This document shows positions 19,661-28,540 of a stretch of DNA of 64,000 nt, piece after piece. Position 1 is the first letter of the stretch; every line of letters begins with the position of its first letter. The position numbers and the translations under genes were made by a program. The stretch is from NCBI RefSeq assembly GCF_019218295.1, contig NZ_JAHUZF010000006.1, positions 1,426,001 to 1,490,000 of the forward strand, read 5' to 3'. This stretch comes from Maritimibacter sp. DP1N21-5. Lineage in GTDB: Bacteria > Pseudomonadota > Alphaproteobacteria > Rhodobacterales > Rhodobacteraceae. The notes beneath the pieces were generated by a model. The model searched no databases, was not told the DNA's origin, and saw nothing but the letters and a program-made list of their open reading frames with translations.

Positions 19661-19690
19661 AAGGCCGCCCATCGGGCGGCCTTAGTCGTT
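19661..19690 (+). terminator. Terminator of the DUF1127 gene
   Basis: A perfect 10-bp stem AAGGCCGCCC / GGGCGGCCTT with a 3-nt loop (19661-19683), then AGTCGTTT. It begins 20 bp after the stop codon. Confidence 0.85.
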
Positions 19691-19814
19691 TCCGGGGGCC
19701 GTCGGACGGCTTCGGGCGAGGTCCCGACGATCCACGCGGGGGGCGCCTTCGCCATCGATAACGCGTGAAGATGGCCGCAAATGTGGCACCACCTCTTCCA
19801 AAGAATACCTCATA

Positions 19815-19831
19815 TTAACCAAAAGTTGACC
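19815..19831 (+). promoter_or_regulatory. CtrA-like site upstream of the pilin-like gene
   Basis: TTAACC-AAAAG-TTGACC consists of two hexamers spaced by 11 bp, one mismatch from the CtrA consensus TTAA-N7-TTAA. It ends 54 bp before the pilin-like start codon. CtrA controls pili and motility genes in many alphaproteobacteria. Tentative without expression data. Confidence 0.4.
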
Positions 19832-19885
19832 ACGAACGGGGTTCAGGGTGGCTCCAGCAAAGTGATTAGACCGGAGCCAACGCCG

Positions 19886-20356
19886 ATGCGTTTCAACGCC
19901 TTTCTTGATTTCGCCAAATCCGAAGACGGTGCCGTCACCGTCGATTGGGTCGTCCTGACTGCCGCCATCGTCGGGCTCGGAAGTTCCGTGCTCATCTCTG
20001 TTTCTGGGGGCACCACCGCCCTTGCCGGCAACATCTCCAGCGCCCTGTCGGACATGGAGGTCTTTTCGAGCGATGGGGGCCCCTTCGACGTCAGCAAATG
20101 GGGACCCCTTACCAACGACAGCAACTTCGCCTCCATCACCAGCGCGACCGCTGGCCAGACCGAAGATCAGCTTCGCGGCTGGGGCGAGCTTGCCAGAAGC
20201 GCCGCGATGGATTCGAACCGGTCGGAAGGGGAACGCCGCAATGAGGGCGACATCTACGCCGCGCGCTATGCCGAGCTTCAGGCCCGGGGCGCGGACGTGT
20301 CCGGCATGACCGACCCGCGCGATGTGGCCGCCGCAGTGCGGGCCGACTACGAATAA
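19886..20356 (+). CDS. Flp/type IVb pilin-like protein
   Basis: A 156-residue protein. A short charged leader ends KSEDG and is followed by AVTVDWVVLTAAIVGLGSSV, which matches the class III prepilin pattern: cleavage after Gly, then a hydrophobic stretch. Positions +5/+6 are Asp-Trp where Flp pilins have Glu-Tyr. The mature protein (about 140 aa) is much longer than a classical Flp pilin, with an acidic Ser/Asn-rich C-terminal domain, so it may be a minor pilin or pseudopilin. No tad genes are in the window. The upstream in-frame extension lacks pilin features. Confidence 0.75.
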   Translation: MRFNAFLDFAKSEDGAVTVDWVVLTAAIVGLGSSVLISVSGGTTALAGNISSALSDMEVFSSDGGPFDVSKWGPLTNDSNFASITSATAGQTEDQLRGWGELARSAAMDSNRSEGERRNEGDIYAARYAELQARGADVSGMTDPRDVAAAVRADYE

Positions 20357-20395
20357 GACCGGCCTGTTCGCACGTCAGCTCGAGCCACAGGCTGC

Positions 20396-20427
20396 AAGAA
20401 AAAGGCCGCCCCTCAGGGCGGCCTTTT
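20396..20427. terminator. Bidirectional terminator between the pilin-like gene and the Do-family protease
   Basis: An 11-bp stem (AAAGGCCGCCC / GGGCGGCCTTT) with a 4-nt loop, flanked by TTTT on the plus strand and by TTTTTCTT on the minus strand. It serves two convergent genes. Confidence 0.85.
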
Positions 20428-20455
20428 GTCCAACATTCACCGGATGCGCGAGGCG

Positions 20456-21988
20456 CTATTCCTCGACCGGCAGAGCCACGAAGCGCGGATCGCCACCGCG
20501 GCGGACCAGAAGCAGGATCGACTGGCGACCGCCATCCTTGGCCTCCGCCACCCGCGCTTCCAGATCGGCGATGGTTTCGAGCCGCTGCTGACCGGCCTCG
20601 GTAATCACGTCGCCGGCCTCAAGACCCTTCGCGGCCGCCTGGCTTTCCGCCAGCACGGCCGTGACCACGAGACCGGACGATCCCGCGTCGAGGCCAAGCT
20701 CTTCGCGCAGCTCCGGCGTCATCTCAGAGAGTGAAAGGCCCAGAACGGTCTTCTCGAGCGGGGCGTCTTCGCCCGGCGTCTCTTCCGGGGCCTCGCTGGC
20801 GTCTGCCGAGATCGCCTCCTCGCGCCGACCGAGCGTCACGCGGAGCGTCTGGGTCTGGCCTTCGCGCAGGACGATCACGCGCACGGTTTCACCGACGCCC
20901 GAGTTGCCCACGATGCGCACGAGTTCACGGGTATCCTCGATGTCTTCGCCGCCGAAGTTCACGATGACGTCGCCCGCCTCCATTCCCGCGTCCATGGCGG
21001 GACCTTCCGGCACATCCGTCACCAGCGCACCGCGGGCGTCGGCCAGGCCCATCGCCTCGGCCACGTCATCGGTCACGTCCTGAATACGCACGCCGAGCCA
21101 GCCCCGGCGCGTCTCACCGAATTCCTTGAGTTGATCGACGACCTTGGTCACCACGTTCGAGGCCATGGCGAAACCAATCCCGATGGATCCGCCGTTGGGC
21201 GACAGGATCGCCGTGTTCACCCCGATCACCTGCCCGTCCATGTTGAAGAGCGGGCCGCCCGAGTTGCCCCGGTTGATCGCGGCGTCGGTCTGAAGGAAAT
21301 CGTCGTAAGTGCCCTGAAGCTCCCGCCCCCGGGCCGAGATGATGCCGGCAGAAATGGAAAAGCCCTGCCCCAGCGGGTTGCCCATCGCCATGACCCAATC
21401 GCCGACCCGGATCGCACCGGAGTCGCCGAAGGGCACGAAGGGTAGCGGCTCGTCCGTTTCGACCTTGAGAAGCGCGATGTCGGTGTTGGGATCGGTACCG
21501 ACGACGGTGGCAGGCAGCGTGCCGCGGTCCCCGAAGAATTCGATCTCGATCTCGTCCGCGCCTTCGATCACGTGGTTGTTGGTGACGATGAAGCCATCCT
21601 CGGAAATCACGAAGCCGGAGCCAAGCGCCGATGACCGGCGCGACTGCGGCGACTGGTCGCCGCCGTTGCGGTCAAGGAAGTCGCGGAAGAAATCTTCGAA
21701 GGGCGAACCTTCCGGCACCATGGGCGAGGGCCCGGTGTCCTGTGCCACCACGGTGGCGGTCGTGATGTTCACCACGGCAGGGCTGACCTGCTGGGCCAGA
21801 TCGGCAAAACTCTCGGGCGCGCCGCGCGCATGGGACACGCTGGCCAAGAGCGTCAGCATGGCGGCCACGAGCGCCGCAAAAGCCCAACCCACGATACGGG
21901 TGTCGCGGGTCTGCGCCTTCACCGCTGTCTTGACGTCGGTCCTGCCTGCAGTCCGGGTTGCCTTGGGTCTGGCAATCTGTGGTGTCAC
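20456..21988 (-). CDS. degP: Do-family (DegP/HtrA) serine protease
   Basis: Periplasmic protease and chaperone for misfolded envelope proteins. After a basic cytoplasmic N-terminus, one hydrophobic segment (about 33-50) acts as anchor or signal. The catalytic triad is His139 (TNNHV), Asp170 (NTDIALLK) and Ser243 (GNSGGPLF), and two PDZ domains follow (about 300-390 and 410-505). I chose the GTG at 21988 because GAGGAG lies seven bases upstream; an ATG 12 codons earlier has no ribosome site. It is 181 bp downstream of hflC, beyond a terminator, so it has its own promoter. Confidence 0.95.
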   Translation of the reverse strand: MTPQIARPKATRTAGRTDVKTAVKAQTRDTRIVGWAFAALVAAMLTLLASVSHARGAPESFADLAQQVSPAVVNITTATVVAQDTGPSPMVPEGSPFEDFFRDFLDRNGGDQSPQSRRSSALGSGFVISEDGFIVTNNHVIEGADEIEIEFFGDRGTLPATVVGTDPNTDIALLKVETDEPLPFVPFGDSGAIRVGDWVMAMGNPLGQGFSISAGIISARGRELQGTYDDFLQTDAAINRGNSGGPLFNMDGQVIGVNTAILSPNGGSIGIGFAMASNVVTKVVDQLKEFGETRRGWLGVRIQDVTDDVAEAMGLADARGALVTDVPEGPAMDAGMEAGDVIVNFGGEDIEDTRELVRIVGNSGVGETVRVIVLREGQTQTLRVTLGRREEAISADASEAPEETPGEDAPLEKTVLGLSLSEMTPELREELGLDAGSSGLVVTAVLAESQAAAKGLEAGDVITEAGQQRLETIADLEARVAEAKDGGRQSILLLVRRGGDPRFVALPVEE

Positions 21989-22120
21989 GATGGTCTCCTC
22001 GAAAATGCTGCCCGTATCATTCATGCAGGATGGCCGGCACGCAACGCAATCTTCGGCATTATTCGTCACCTCCCCGTGAAAGCGAGCGGAGCCTCGCGCA
22101 TCAGGACTGGCGCGGCCAAC

Positions 22121-22150
22121 AAAAAACCGGCCCCGTCATGGGGCCGGTTT
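22121..22150 (-). terminator. Terminator of the hflKC operon
   Basis: Stem AAACCGGCCCC / GGGGCCGGTTT with a 5-nt loop. Read on the minus strand it is followed by a run of T. It begins 20 bp after the hflC stop. Confidence 0.85.
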
Positions 22151-22169
22151 CGAATGTGTCAGACCGGTC

Positions 22170-23186
22170 CTAGTTGGTCGGCGCAGGTTCCGCTTCCGCG
22201 GCATCGGCCCCTTCGGGCTGGGGCGCATCCGTCTCCGGCGCGGTGTTGGCCGCGTTCCCACCGCCCACTTCCTGCCCGTCAGGGAGCCGCGCGCGGTCGG
22301 TATCCGACGGACCCGGAATGCCCGAATTGTCGGATTTCAGGTATTCGAAGAACTCGGAGTTGGGCGAAATCACCAGCGTCGAGTTGTCCCCGTTCAGCGC
22401 ATTCTCATAGGCCCGCATCGAGCGGTAGAAGGCAAAGAACTCGGGATCGCGGCCAAAGGCACTGGCGTAGATCGCGTTGCGCTCGGCGTCGGCTTCACCA
22501 CGGATGATCTCGGCCTGACGCTGGGCGTCCGAGGTGGTCTCGACCACGGTGCGGTCGGCCTGCGCCCGGACACGCTGCGCGGCCTCGTTACCACGGGCGA
22601 TCTCGTCCGCCGCTTCCCGCTGCCGCTCGGCCCGCATACGCTCGAAGGTGGCGGCGAGGTTCTGCTCGGGCAGATCGGCGCGCTTGATCCGCACGTCGAT
22701 GACTTCGATCCCGATGGACTGGGCTTCGGCGCGCGCCTGGTCGCGGATCTGGTTCATGAGCGCGACCCGGTCGGCCGAGAGCACGGCATCGGAGGGAACC
22801 GACCCCAGCACTTCACGCAGCTCGGCGTTCAGGATGCGTTCAAGACGCTGCGCCGCGCCATTCACGCCCGAGGCACCCACGGCCCGGCGGAACTGCCCCG
22901 CCGAGGTGATCCGCCAGCGCGCGAAGGCATCGACCACAAGACGGCGGTCATCAGCCGGCGTGACTTCCAGCGGCTCGGTATCGAGCGACAGGATCCGGTC
23001 GTCGTATTTCGCGATCTCGTGGAGCACGGGAACCTTGAAATAAAGACCTGGTTCGTCGATTTCCGCCGTGACCTCACCGAACCACAGGCGCAGGGCCTTT
23101 TCGCGTTCGTCCACGATGTAGAACGAATTCAGGCCGACGAAGATTGCGACCGCGATGAGGCCGAGAATGATGTAGGATCTGCGCAT
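22170..23186 (-). CDS. hflC: FtsH protease modulator HflC
   Basis: SPFH/band-7 protein that forms a large membrane cage with HflK around FtsH. It has one N-terminal membrane helix (about 5-25: YIILGLIAVAIFVGLNSFYI), then the SPFH domain (FGEVTAEIDEPGLYFKVPVL) and a long coiled coil (about 180-250). The C-terminal tail is disordered and acidic (338 aa in total). Its ATG overlaps the hflK stop codon by one base. Confidence 0.97.
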   Translation of the reverse strand: MRRSYIILGLIAVAIFVGLNSFYIVDEREKALRLWFGEVTAEIDEPGLYFKVPVLHEIAKYDDRILSLDTEPLEVTPADDRRLVVDAFARWRITSAGQFRRAVGASGVNGAAQRLERILNAELREVLGSVPSDAVLSADRVALMNQIRDQARAEAQSIGIEVIDVRIKRADLPEQNLAATFERMRAERQREAADEIARGNEAAQRVRAQADRTVVETTSDAQRQAEIIRGEADAERNAIYASAFGRDPEFFAFYRSMRAYENALNGDNSTLVISPNSEFFEYLKSDNSGIPGPSDTDRARLPDGQEVGGGNAANTAPETDAPQPEGADAAEAEPAPTN

Positions 23187-24349
23187 CAGTTGGCCCCTCC
23201 GTTCGTGGTGGTTCGGTTGCGGTTCAACTCGTTGAGCGGGAGGTAGGGCACCACGCCCTGCCCGCCGGCGGCGCCTTCGTCGATGACGATCTTGTCCACG
23301 TCACCCAGCACACGCTCGAGCGTTTCGAGGTAGAGACGTTTGCGCGTCACATCCGGGGCCTTGGCATATTCGTCGTAGACCGAGATAAAACGCGCGGCTT
23401 CACCGTCGGCTTCGTTCACGACCCGCGCACGGTAGGCTTCCGCCTCTTCCAGAAGCTGCGCGGCTTCACCGCGGGCCGCCGCCACGACCTGGTTCGAATA
23501 GGCGTCGGCCTGTTTCTCCAGCGTGTCGCGGGTCTGTTCGGCCGCCTGCACCTCGCGGAAGCTGTCGATGACTTCGCGCGGCGGGTCGGCGCGGTCGAAG
23601 TTCACGCGCACGATGTTGACCCCGGACTGGTAGCTGTCGAGCGTCGACTGGATAAGCTCCTGCAGTTCCTGCGCGATCACGCCACGGTCGCGGTTCAGGA
23701 TCGGCGAAAGGGTCGAGCGCGCGATGATCTCGCGCATGGCCGATTCCGACACCGCGCGGATGGTCTCGACCGGGTCCGCCACGTTGAACACGTATTTCTC
23801 GACGTCACCGATGTTCCAGACCACCTGGAAGTCGATGTCGACGATGTTCTCGTCGCCGGTCAGCATGAGACCGTCACTGGTGCCCACGCCGATGTCCTCG
23901 GTGTTTTCGCGGGTGACCGGATAGATCTCATGCGTGACCACCGGCCAGGGCGCGAAGTTGAGACCCTCCTGCCCGACCTGGTAGCGTTCGCCGAAGAGAA
24001 GCTCGACCGACTGTTCCGACGTGTCGACTCGGTAGAAGCTCGCGAAGACCCAGACCGCCACGACCACGAGCAGACCGATCAGGATCGTGCCACGCCCGAT
24101 CCCGGGCCCGCCACCGCCACCTTCGGGCGAGCGGTTGCCGCCGCCGCCCTTGCCGCCCATGAGCACGCGGAGCTGTTCCTGCCCCTTGCGCATCAGATCG
24201 TCGATCTCGGGAATGTTGCCGCCCTGTCCGGGCCGGCGCGGCGGACGCTGATCGTTGCCGCCGTTTCCGTTGTTTCCACCGTTATTTCCACCCTGGCCGC
24301 CGCGGTTGCCACCGCCACCGCCCCAGGGCCCGCCGCTGTCGCTGGGCAT
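23186..24349 (-). CDS. hflK: FtsH protease modulator HflK
   Basis: Partner of HflC. The N-terminal 60 residues are extremely Gly/Asn rich (long runs of GG and NN), as in many HflK proteins. A membrane helix follows at about 88-108, then the band-7 domain with YRVDTSEQSVELLFGERYQV and a coiled coil (about 260-330). I start at the ATG at 24349 because GGAGGA lies about 9 bases upstream; the ATG 11 codons earlier has no such site. Length is 387 residues. Confidence 0.96.
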   Translation of the reverse strand: MPSDSGGPWGGGGGNRGGQGGNNGGNNGNGGNDQRPPRRPGQGGNIPEIDDLMRKGQEQLRVLMGGKGGGGNRSPEGGGGGPGIGRGTILIGLLVVVAVWVFASFYRVDTSEQSVELLFGERYQVGQEGLNFAPWPVVTHEIYPVTRENTEDIGVGTSDGLMLTGDENIVDIDFQVVWNIGDVEKYVFNVADPVETIRAVSESAMREIIARSTLSPILNRDRGVIAQELQELIQSTLDSYQSGVNIVRVNFDRADPPREVIDSFREVQAAEQTRDTLEKQADAYSNQVVAAARGEAAQLLEEAEAYRARVVNEADGEAARFISVYDEYAKAPDVTRKRLYLETLERVLGDVDKIVIDEGAAGGQGVVPYLPLNELNRNRTTTNGGAN

Positions 24350-24420
24350 ATGTGTGAGGTCCTCCAAAAACTGTCTCGCCATAACTGGCCGCGATTGCCC
24401 GGAAATTCAACCCGCAGGGG

Positions 24421-25794
24421 TCATCCGATGGGTTCAAGGCGTCGTGTAGGTGACTTCATCAGGACGATTTCTTCTGCCATGGTCGGATGCACCGCGACCG
24501 CGGCATCGAAATCGGACTTCGTGGCACCCATCTTTATGGCCACGGCGGCGAGCTGGATCATCTCGCCCGCTCCGTCCGCGACGATATGACATCCCAGGAC
24601 CTTCTGGCTCTCGCGCGCCACGATCAGCTTGAAGAGCGCCTTCTCCTGCCGGTCGATGAAGCTTTTCTGCATGGGCCGGAACGATGCGGTATAGACGTCG
24701 ACATTGCCCACCTCCCGGTGCGCCTGTTCCTCGGTCATGCCGACGGTGCCGTATTCGGGCTGGGTGAAGACGGCCGAGGCGACAAGCTCGTGGTCGGGTT
24801 TGACCGGATTTCCCTTGAACACGGTCTCGACAAAGGCAGCGCCTTCGCGGATCGCGACGGGAGTGAGGTTGATCCGGTCGGTCACGTCCCCCACGGCAAA
24901 GATCGAGGGCACGGCCGTCTGGCTGTAATCGTCCACCACGACCGCGCCATTCGCGCTCAGCTCGACGCCCAGTGCCTCGAGACCAAGCCCCGCGCTGTTG
25001 GGTACGCGGCCTGTGGCCCAGAGAACCTCGTCCACCGTGACTTCATGCTCCTCGGTCCCGGTGACCCGCAGACCCTCCGACGTCTTCTCGACCGCCCGGG
25101 GCGACACCCCCACGCGCAGGTCGATCCCCTGCGCCACCATGAGTTCCGAGATATGCCCGCGCACCTCGTCATCGAAGCCCCGCAAGACCTGCGGGCCCCG
25201 ATGCCATTGTGTAACCTCGACGCCCAGCCCGTTGAGAATGCAGGCGAATTCACAAGCGATATAGCCGCCGCCGACGATCAGCACTTTCTTGGGCAGACGC
25301 GCGAGGTTGAAGATCTCGTTCGATGTGATGCCAAGCTCGGCACCGGGAATGTCCGGCACGAAGGGCCGCCCGCCGGTCGCGACGAGGATATGTTTGGCAG
25401 TGAACTCCTCACCCGTCGACAGGGCGACCGTATGGGCATCCTTCACCACCGCGCGCGCATCGTAGATGTCGGTTCCGGGACGGCCGAGGTTCGTTCGGTA
25501 AATCCCTTCGAGCCGCGACAATTCCTTGTCGAGCATGGGCCGGAACCGGTCCCAATCGAAGCGTCCATCCTCCATCTCCCAGCCGAAGCGCCGCGCGTCC
25601 TCGACGGCCGGGCCGAACTTCGAGGCGAAGACCATGAGTTTCTTCGGCACGCAGCCCCGGATCACGCAGGTCCCGCCCATGCGGAACTCCTCGGCCAGCG
25701 CCACCTTGGCCCCGGTCTCGGCCGCCACGCGGCCCGCGCGCACGCCGCCCGATCCGCCACCGATGACGAAAAGATCGTAATCGAAACCGCTCAT
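24421..25794 (-). CDS. gor: Glutathione-disulfide reductase
   Basis: FAD/NADPH enzyme that keeps glutathione reduced. The 457 residues contain the FAD motif FVIGGGSGGVRAGRVAAE (about 8-25), the redox-active CVIRGC pair, the NADPH-binding fold LIVGGGYIACEFACILNGLG and the C-terminal catalytic VHPTMAEE. An in-frame start 16 codons upstream exists, but AAGGACAGGAC lies just before the ATG at 25794. It is 70 bp upstream of hflK on the same strand, with no terminator seen in between. Confidence 0.93.
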   Translation of the reverse strand: MSGFDYDLFVIGGGSGGVRAGRVAAETGAKVALAEEFRMGGTCVIRGCVPKKLMVFASKFGPAVEDARRFGWEMEDGRFDWDRFRPMLDKELSRLEGIYRTNLGRPGTDIYDARAVVKDAHTVALSTGEEFTAKHILVATGGRPFVPDIPGAELGITSNEIFNLARLPKKVLIVGGGYIACEFACILNGLGVEVTQWHRGPQVLRGFDDEVRGHISELMVAQGIDLRVGVSPRAVEKTSEGLRVTGTEEHEVTVDEVLWATGRVPNSAGLGLEALGVELSANGAVVVDDYSQTAVPSIFAVGDVTDRINLTPVAIREGAAFVETVFKGNPVKPDHELVASAVFTQPEYGTVGMTEEQAHREVGNVDVYTASFRPMQKSFIDRQEKALFKLIVARESQKVLGCHIVADGAGEMIQLAAVAIKMGATKSDFDAAVAVHPTMAEEIVLMKSPTRRLEPIG

Positions 25795-25914
25795 GTCCTG
25801 TCCTTCTCGCAATCGCGCACTCCCCAGGCGGCGATATTCCACAGTTAGGACCTACATGCCACCCGCACCAGTCCATCGGGCACAGAGATATCGGTGCGTG
25901 GGCGCACAAGCACG

Positions 25915-25999
25915 CCCGCTCCTTCACTGCTTCGTAAATACCTCGGGGGTGCGGGGGCAGAGCCCCCCCGCGGTCGGATGTCGCGCCAGCGACATCCGA
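25915..25999. repeat. Interspersed GC-rich palindromic (REP-like) element, copy 2
   Basis: Same opening as copy 1: CCCGCTCCTTCACTGCTTCG, then TAAATACCTCGGGGG, then a GGGGGC-aga-GCCCCC hairpin. It closes with an 11-bp perfect hairpin TCGGATGTCGC / GCGACATCCGA (25974-25999) that has the same gcca loop as copy 1. It lies 16 bp past the rpiA stop. Confidence 0.85.
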
Positions 26000-26014
26000 A
26001 ACCTCGCGCCGCGC

Positions 26015-26794
26015 TCAAATGTCGGCGAACAGGTTGTCCGCCTCGGCGAACTCGACGAGCCCCTCCTCGAGCGTGCCCTCGTTGATGTCCATGACCTCGA
26101 CCTTGCCGTCCTGATGCCCGATCACGACCTTGTCGCAGATGTCGATGAAAAGCCCATTCTCGACCACGCCGGGGATCTGGTTCAGGACCAGCGACAGCTG
26201 GCGCGGGTTCGATATCCGCTGCAGGTGCAGGTCCACGATGTGGTTGCCCTCGTCCGTCACGAAAGGCGCCTCGGCATTCATCCGGAGCGTTCCGGTCTGG
26301 CCCAGAACCTCCATGGACGACAGGGTTTCCTCGATGAGCGCCTTCGAGGTCTGCCAACCGAAGGGCACGACCTCGACCGGCAGGGGGAACCCGCCCAACG
26401 CGTCGACCTTTTTCGAGGGATCCGTGATCACGACCATCATGTCCGACGCCGTCGCCACGATCTTTTCCTGAAGCAGCGCGCCGCCGCCGCCCTTTATCAG
26501 GTTCAGGTCCTCGTCGAATTCATCCGCCCCGTCGATCGTCAGGTCGAGCCAGCGCGCCTCGTCGAGCGAGACGACCTTGATCCCGACCTGCCGGGCCAAC
26601 TCGGCCGTGCGTGTCGAGGTGGGCACGCCGGAAACCCGCAGCCCCTCCTCGCGCACCCTTTCGCCCAGACAGCGCACCATCCAGGCCGCCGTGGACCCCG
26701 TCCCGAGCCCGACGCGCATGCCATCCTCCACGAATTCGACAGCGCGCTTGGCGGCGACGAACTTGGCGGTGTCGATGGGCGAGAGATTGGTCAT
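26015..26794 (-). CDS. rpiA: Ribose-5-phosphate isomerase A
   Basis: Interconverts ribose-5-phosphate and ribulose-5-phosphate in the pentose phosphate pathway. Its 259 residues contain the substrate-binding motifs GLGTGSTAAWMV (about 29-40), TIDGADEFDE (catalytic Asp) and LIKGGGGALLQEKIVA (catalytic Glu). Monocistronic: a REP-like element follows, and a DUF2267 gene is divergent on the other side. Confidence 0.97.
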   Translation of the reverse strand: MTNLSPIDTAKFVAAKRAVEFVEDGMRVGLGTGSTAAWMVRCLGERVREEGLRVSGVPTSTRTAELARQVGIKVVSLDEARWLDLTIDGADEFDEDLNLIKGGGGALLQEKIVATASDMMVVITDPSKKVDALGGFPLPVEVVPFGWQTSKALIEETLSSMEVLGQTGTLRMNAEAPFVTDEGNHIVDLHLQRISNPRQLSLVLNQIPGVVENGLFIDICDKVVIGHQDGKVEVMDINEGTLEEGLVEFAEADNLFADI

Positions 26795-26907
26795 GGCGCG
26801 CTCCGAAACAGGCTGTCCCGCGCGTTATAAGGAAATCCCCGCCGACCTGCGAGCCTTTATGCAGGGCGGTCGTTGCACAGGGTTCGGCGCAGGCCTACCT
26901 TAGCGAC

Positions 26908-27357
26908 ATGCCGATGCCATGGTCATATCGCCACGCCACGAAGGACTGGCAGGCGTTCCTTTCCGACGCGAAAGAGGAATTCGCCTTCGCTTCGGACAAT
27001 TCAACCTATACCGCCGTGCAGGGCGTTCTCTGGACCTTTCGCGATCGCCTGTCGCCTGAGGAGGTCGCGGCCTTCTGCCAGCCGCTCCCCGCGGTGCTGC
27101 GTGCCCTCTTTCTTCAGGGCTGGACCGCCGCGCCGGCGAAACCGTGGACCGATCGCGCCGCGCTCGAGGAAGAGGCGCGGCTTGTACGCGTCGATCACAA
27201 TCTCACCCCGCCCGCGCCGATTTCCCTTGTCGCCCGCGCCCTGCGGCGGCATGTGCGTCAGGTCGATTTCGACCGGGTTCTGGAACGGATCGGCCCCGAG
27301 GCACGGGCCTTCTGGCACGTGGAAAACGCTTACGAACTGGAAAGGCGCATCGTCTAG
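26908..27357 (+). CDS. DUF2267 domain protein
   Basis: A 149-residue soluble protein. DWQAFLSDAKEEFAFAS, TYTAVQGVLWTFRDRLSPEE and FCQPLPAVLRALFLQGW match the helical DUF2267 repeat, a small domain of unknown function often seen with stress and membrane proteins. I start at MPMPWSYRHATKDW because the domain begins right after it and the upstream frame is rich in unlikely residues. It is followed 9 bp later by the DUF454 gene, so the two are probably one operon. Confidence 0.85.
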   Translation: MPMPWSYRHATKDWQAFLSDAKEEFAFASDNSTYTAVQGVLWTFRDRLSPEEVAAFCQPLPAVLRALFLQGWTAAPAKPWTDRAALEEEARLVRVDHNLTPPAPISLVARALRRHVRQVDFDRVLERIGPEARAFWHVENAYELERRIV

Positions 27358-27366
27358 GCACGGCTC

Positions 27367-27720
27367 ATGGCGCGGTTCGGTTGGTTGGTCCTTGGCTGGG
27401 GCGCGGTCGCGCTCGGTTTGATCGGGGTGGTCCTGCCGGGCCTCCCGACGACGGTGTTCCTCATCCTCGCGGCCTTTGCCTTCGGCAGGTCCTCACCCCG
27501 CGCCCGGGCGTGGCTGATCGGCCATCGTGCCTTCGGTCCCGCCATCCTCGACTGGGAAGATCGCGGCGCGATCGCGCCCCGTGCCAAGCGGCTCGCCGTT
27601 CTGACCATGATCGCGGTCTTCGTGCTGTCGCTCGTCTTTGGAGCGCCCTCTTGGGTCCTCGTGCTGCAGGCGGTCTGTCTGACCGGGGCCGCGGCCTTCG
27701 TGATCACCCGTCCGGAGTGA
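27367..27720 (+). CDS. DUF454 (YbaN-type) inner-membrane protein
   Basis: A 117-residue protein whose opening WLVLGWGAVALGLIGVVLPG and following LPTTVFLILAAFAFGRSSPR are typical of the YbaN/DUF454 family. Two to three further hydrophobic stretches end near ITRPE. Function is unknown. It is 9 bp after the DUF2267 gene. Its last 17 bp overlap the 3' end of the thiamine pyrophosphokinase gene on the opposite strand. Confidence 0.88.
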   Translation: MARFGWLVLGWGAVALGLIGVVLPGLPTTVFLILAAFAFGRSSPRARAWLIGHRAFGPAILDWEDRGAIAPRAKRLAVLTMIAVFVLSLVFGAPSWVLVLQAVCLTGAAAFVITRPE

Positions 27721-28399
27721 GCTTCGGCGCAGGTGGCGCGGCCTCCAGCCCCGCGATGGCCGCCTCCAGGAGGGCCGCGGGCAGGATGACGAGAAGCCCG
27801 TGACTTTCGGGCCGGATCGTCACGCGCCGCTCCGCCGCCGCGTTCGAGGTGCCCACCCGTCCGTCCGGCGCAAAGACGATCCGCTCGAAGGACCAGACCA
27901 GACCCGCAATACTTACCGCGACCTCGCGCAGCGGAAAAAGCGACACCCGGTCGCCCGGCGTGAGCTCCAGCGTGATCTCCGGCGGGCAATGGAAACAGAT
28001 GTCGTGCTCGCCCACGAGGATACAGCGCGCCTCGGGCCGACGGACGAGGGCGTTGTAACAAGCCAGTTCGTGATCAAGGCGCTGCCCCATGAACCCCGCC
28101 CCCAGCACCATCGGCGCGTCGATCGACCTGAGCGCCTTGTCGAAGTCGGTCGTGTCCTGTTCGCCAATCTCGACGACCGTCGCCGGATCGAGCGCCGCCC
28201 GCGTCGCGGCATCGAGACTGTCCATATCCCCCACGACAAGACCCGGCACATGGCCCAGCGCCAGTGCCTGGGCGGCGGCCCCGTCGCAGACCACGAGATT
28301 CGGCGCGAGCGTCAATAATCTCGAAACGGTTGCCTCGCTATGGTCGCCTCCGCCCAGAAGCGTCACTTTCTCCAGAAAAGGTGAAATCTCAGGATTCAT
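27704..28399 (-). CDS. thiN: Thiamine pyrophosphokinase
   Basis: Makes thiamine diphosphate directly from thiamine and ATP. The 231 residues show the family signature: LVVCDGAAAQAL, GLVVGDMDSL (metal-binding Asp), EQDTTDFDKAL (Asp and Lys in the active site), GAGFMGQRLDHELACYNAL and a beta-strand C-terminal domain with SLFPL. It overlaps the convergent DUF454 gene by 17 bp and is divergent from the 827-residue gene. Confidence 0.93.
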   Translation of the reverse strand: MNPEISPFLEKVTLLGGGDHSEATVSRLLTLAPNLVVCDGAAAQALALGHVPGLVVGDMDSLDAATRAALDPATVVEIGEQDTTDFDKALRSIDAPMVLGAGFMGQRLDHELACYNALVRRPEARCILVGEHDICFHCPPEITLELTPGDRVSLFPLREVAVSIAGLVWSFERIVFAPDGRVGTSNAAAERRVTIRPESHGLLVILPAALLEAAIAGLEAAPPAPKLTPDG

Positions 28400-28452
28400 G
28401 CGTGTGATTGTATCCAGAATGGAAACCCGTCACATTCCAGCCCTGAAAAAAT

Positions 28453-28469
28453 ACCGCGTTTATCGCGGT
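28453..28469. other. Small symmetric hairpin in a divergent promoter region
   Basis: ACCGCG-tttat-CGCGGT flanked by A-rich sequence on the left and TTTT on the right, 54 bp from the thiN start and 72 bp from the gene at 28541. It looks like a miniature bidirectional terminator, but its place between divergent starts makes an operator or leader hairpin more likely. Confidence 0.4.
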
Positions 28470-28540
28470 TTTGTGCAATTTATCCGTGGACCACATGGTA
28501 AACCCATTGTTGCTGGATCGGGGGAGAAAGCGAGTCAGAC

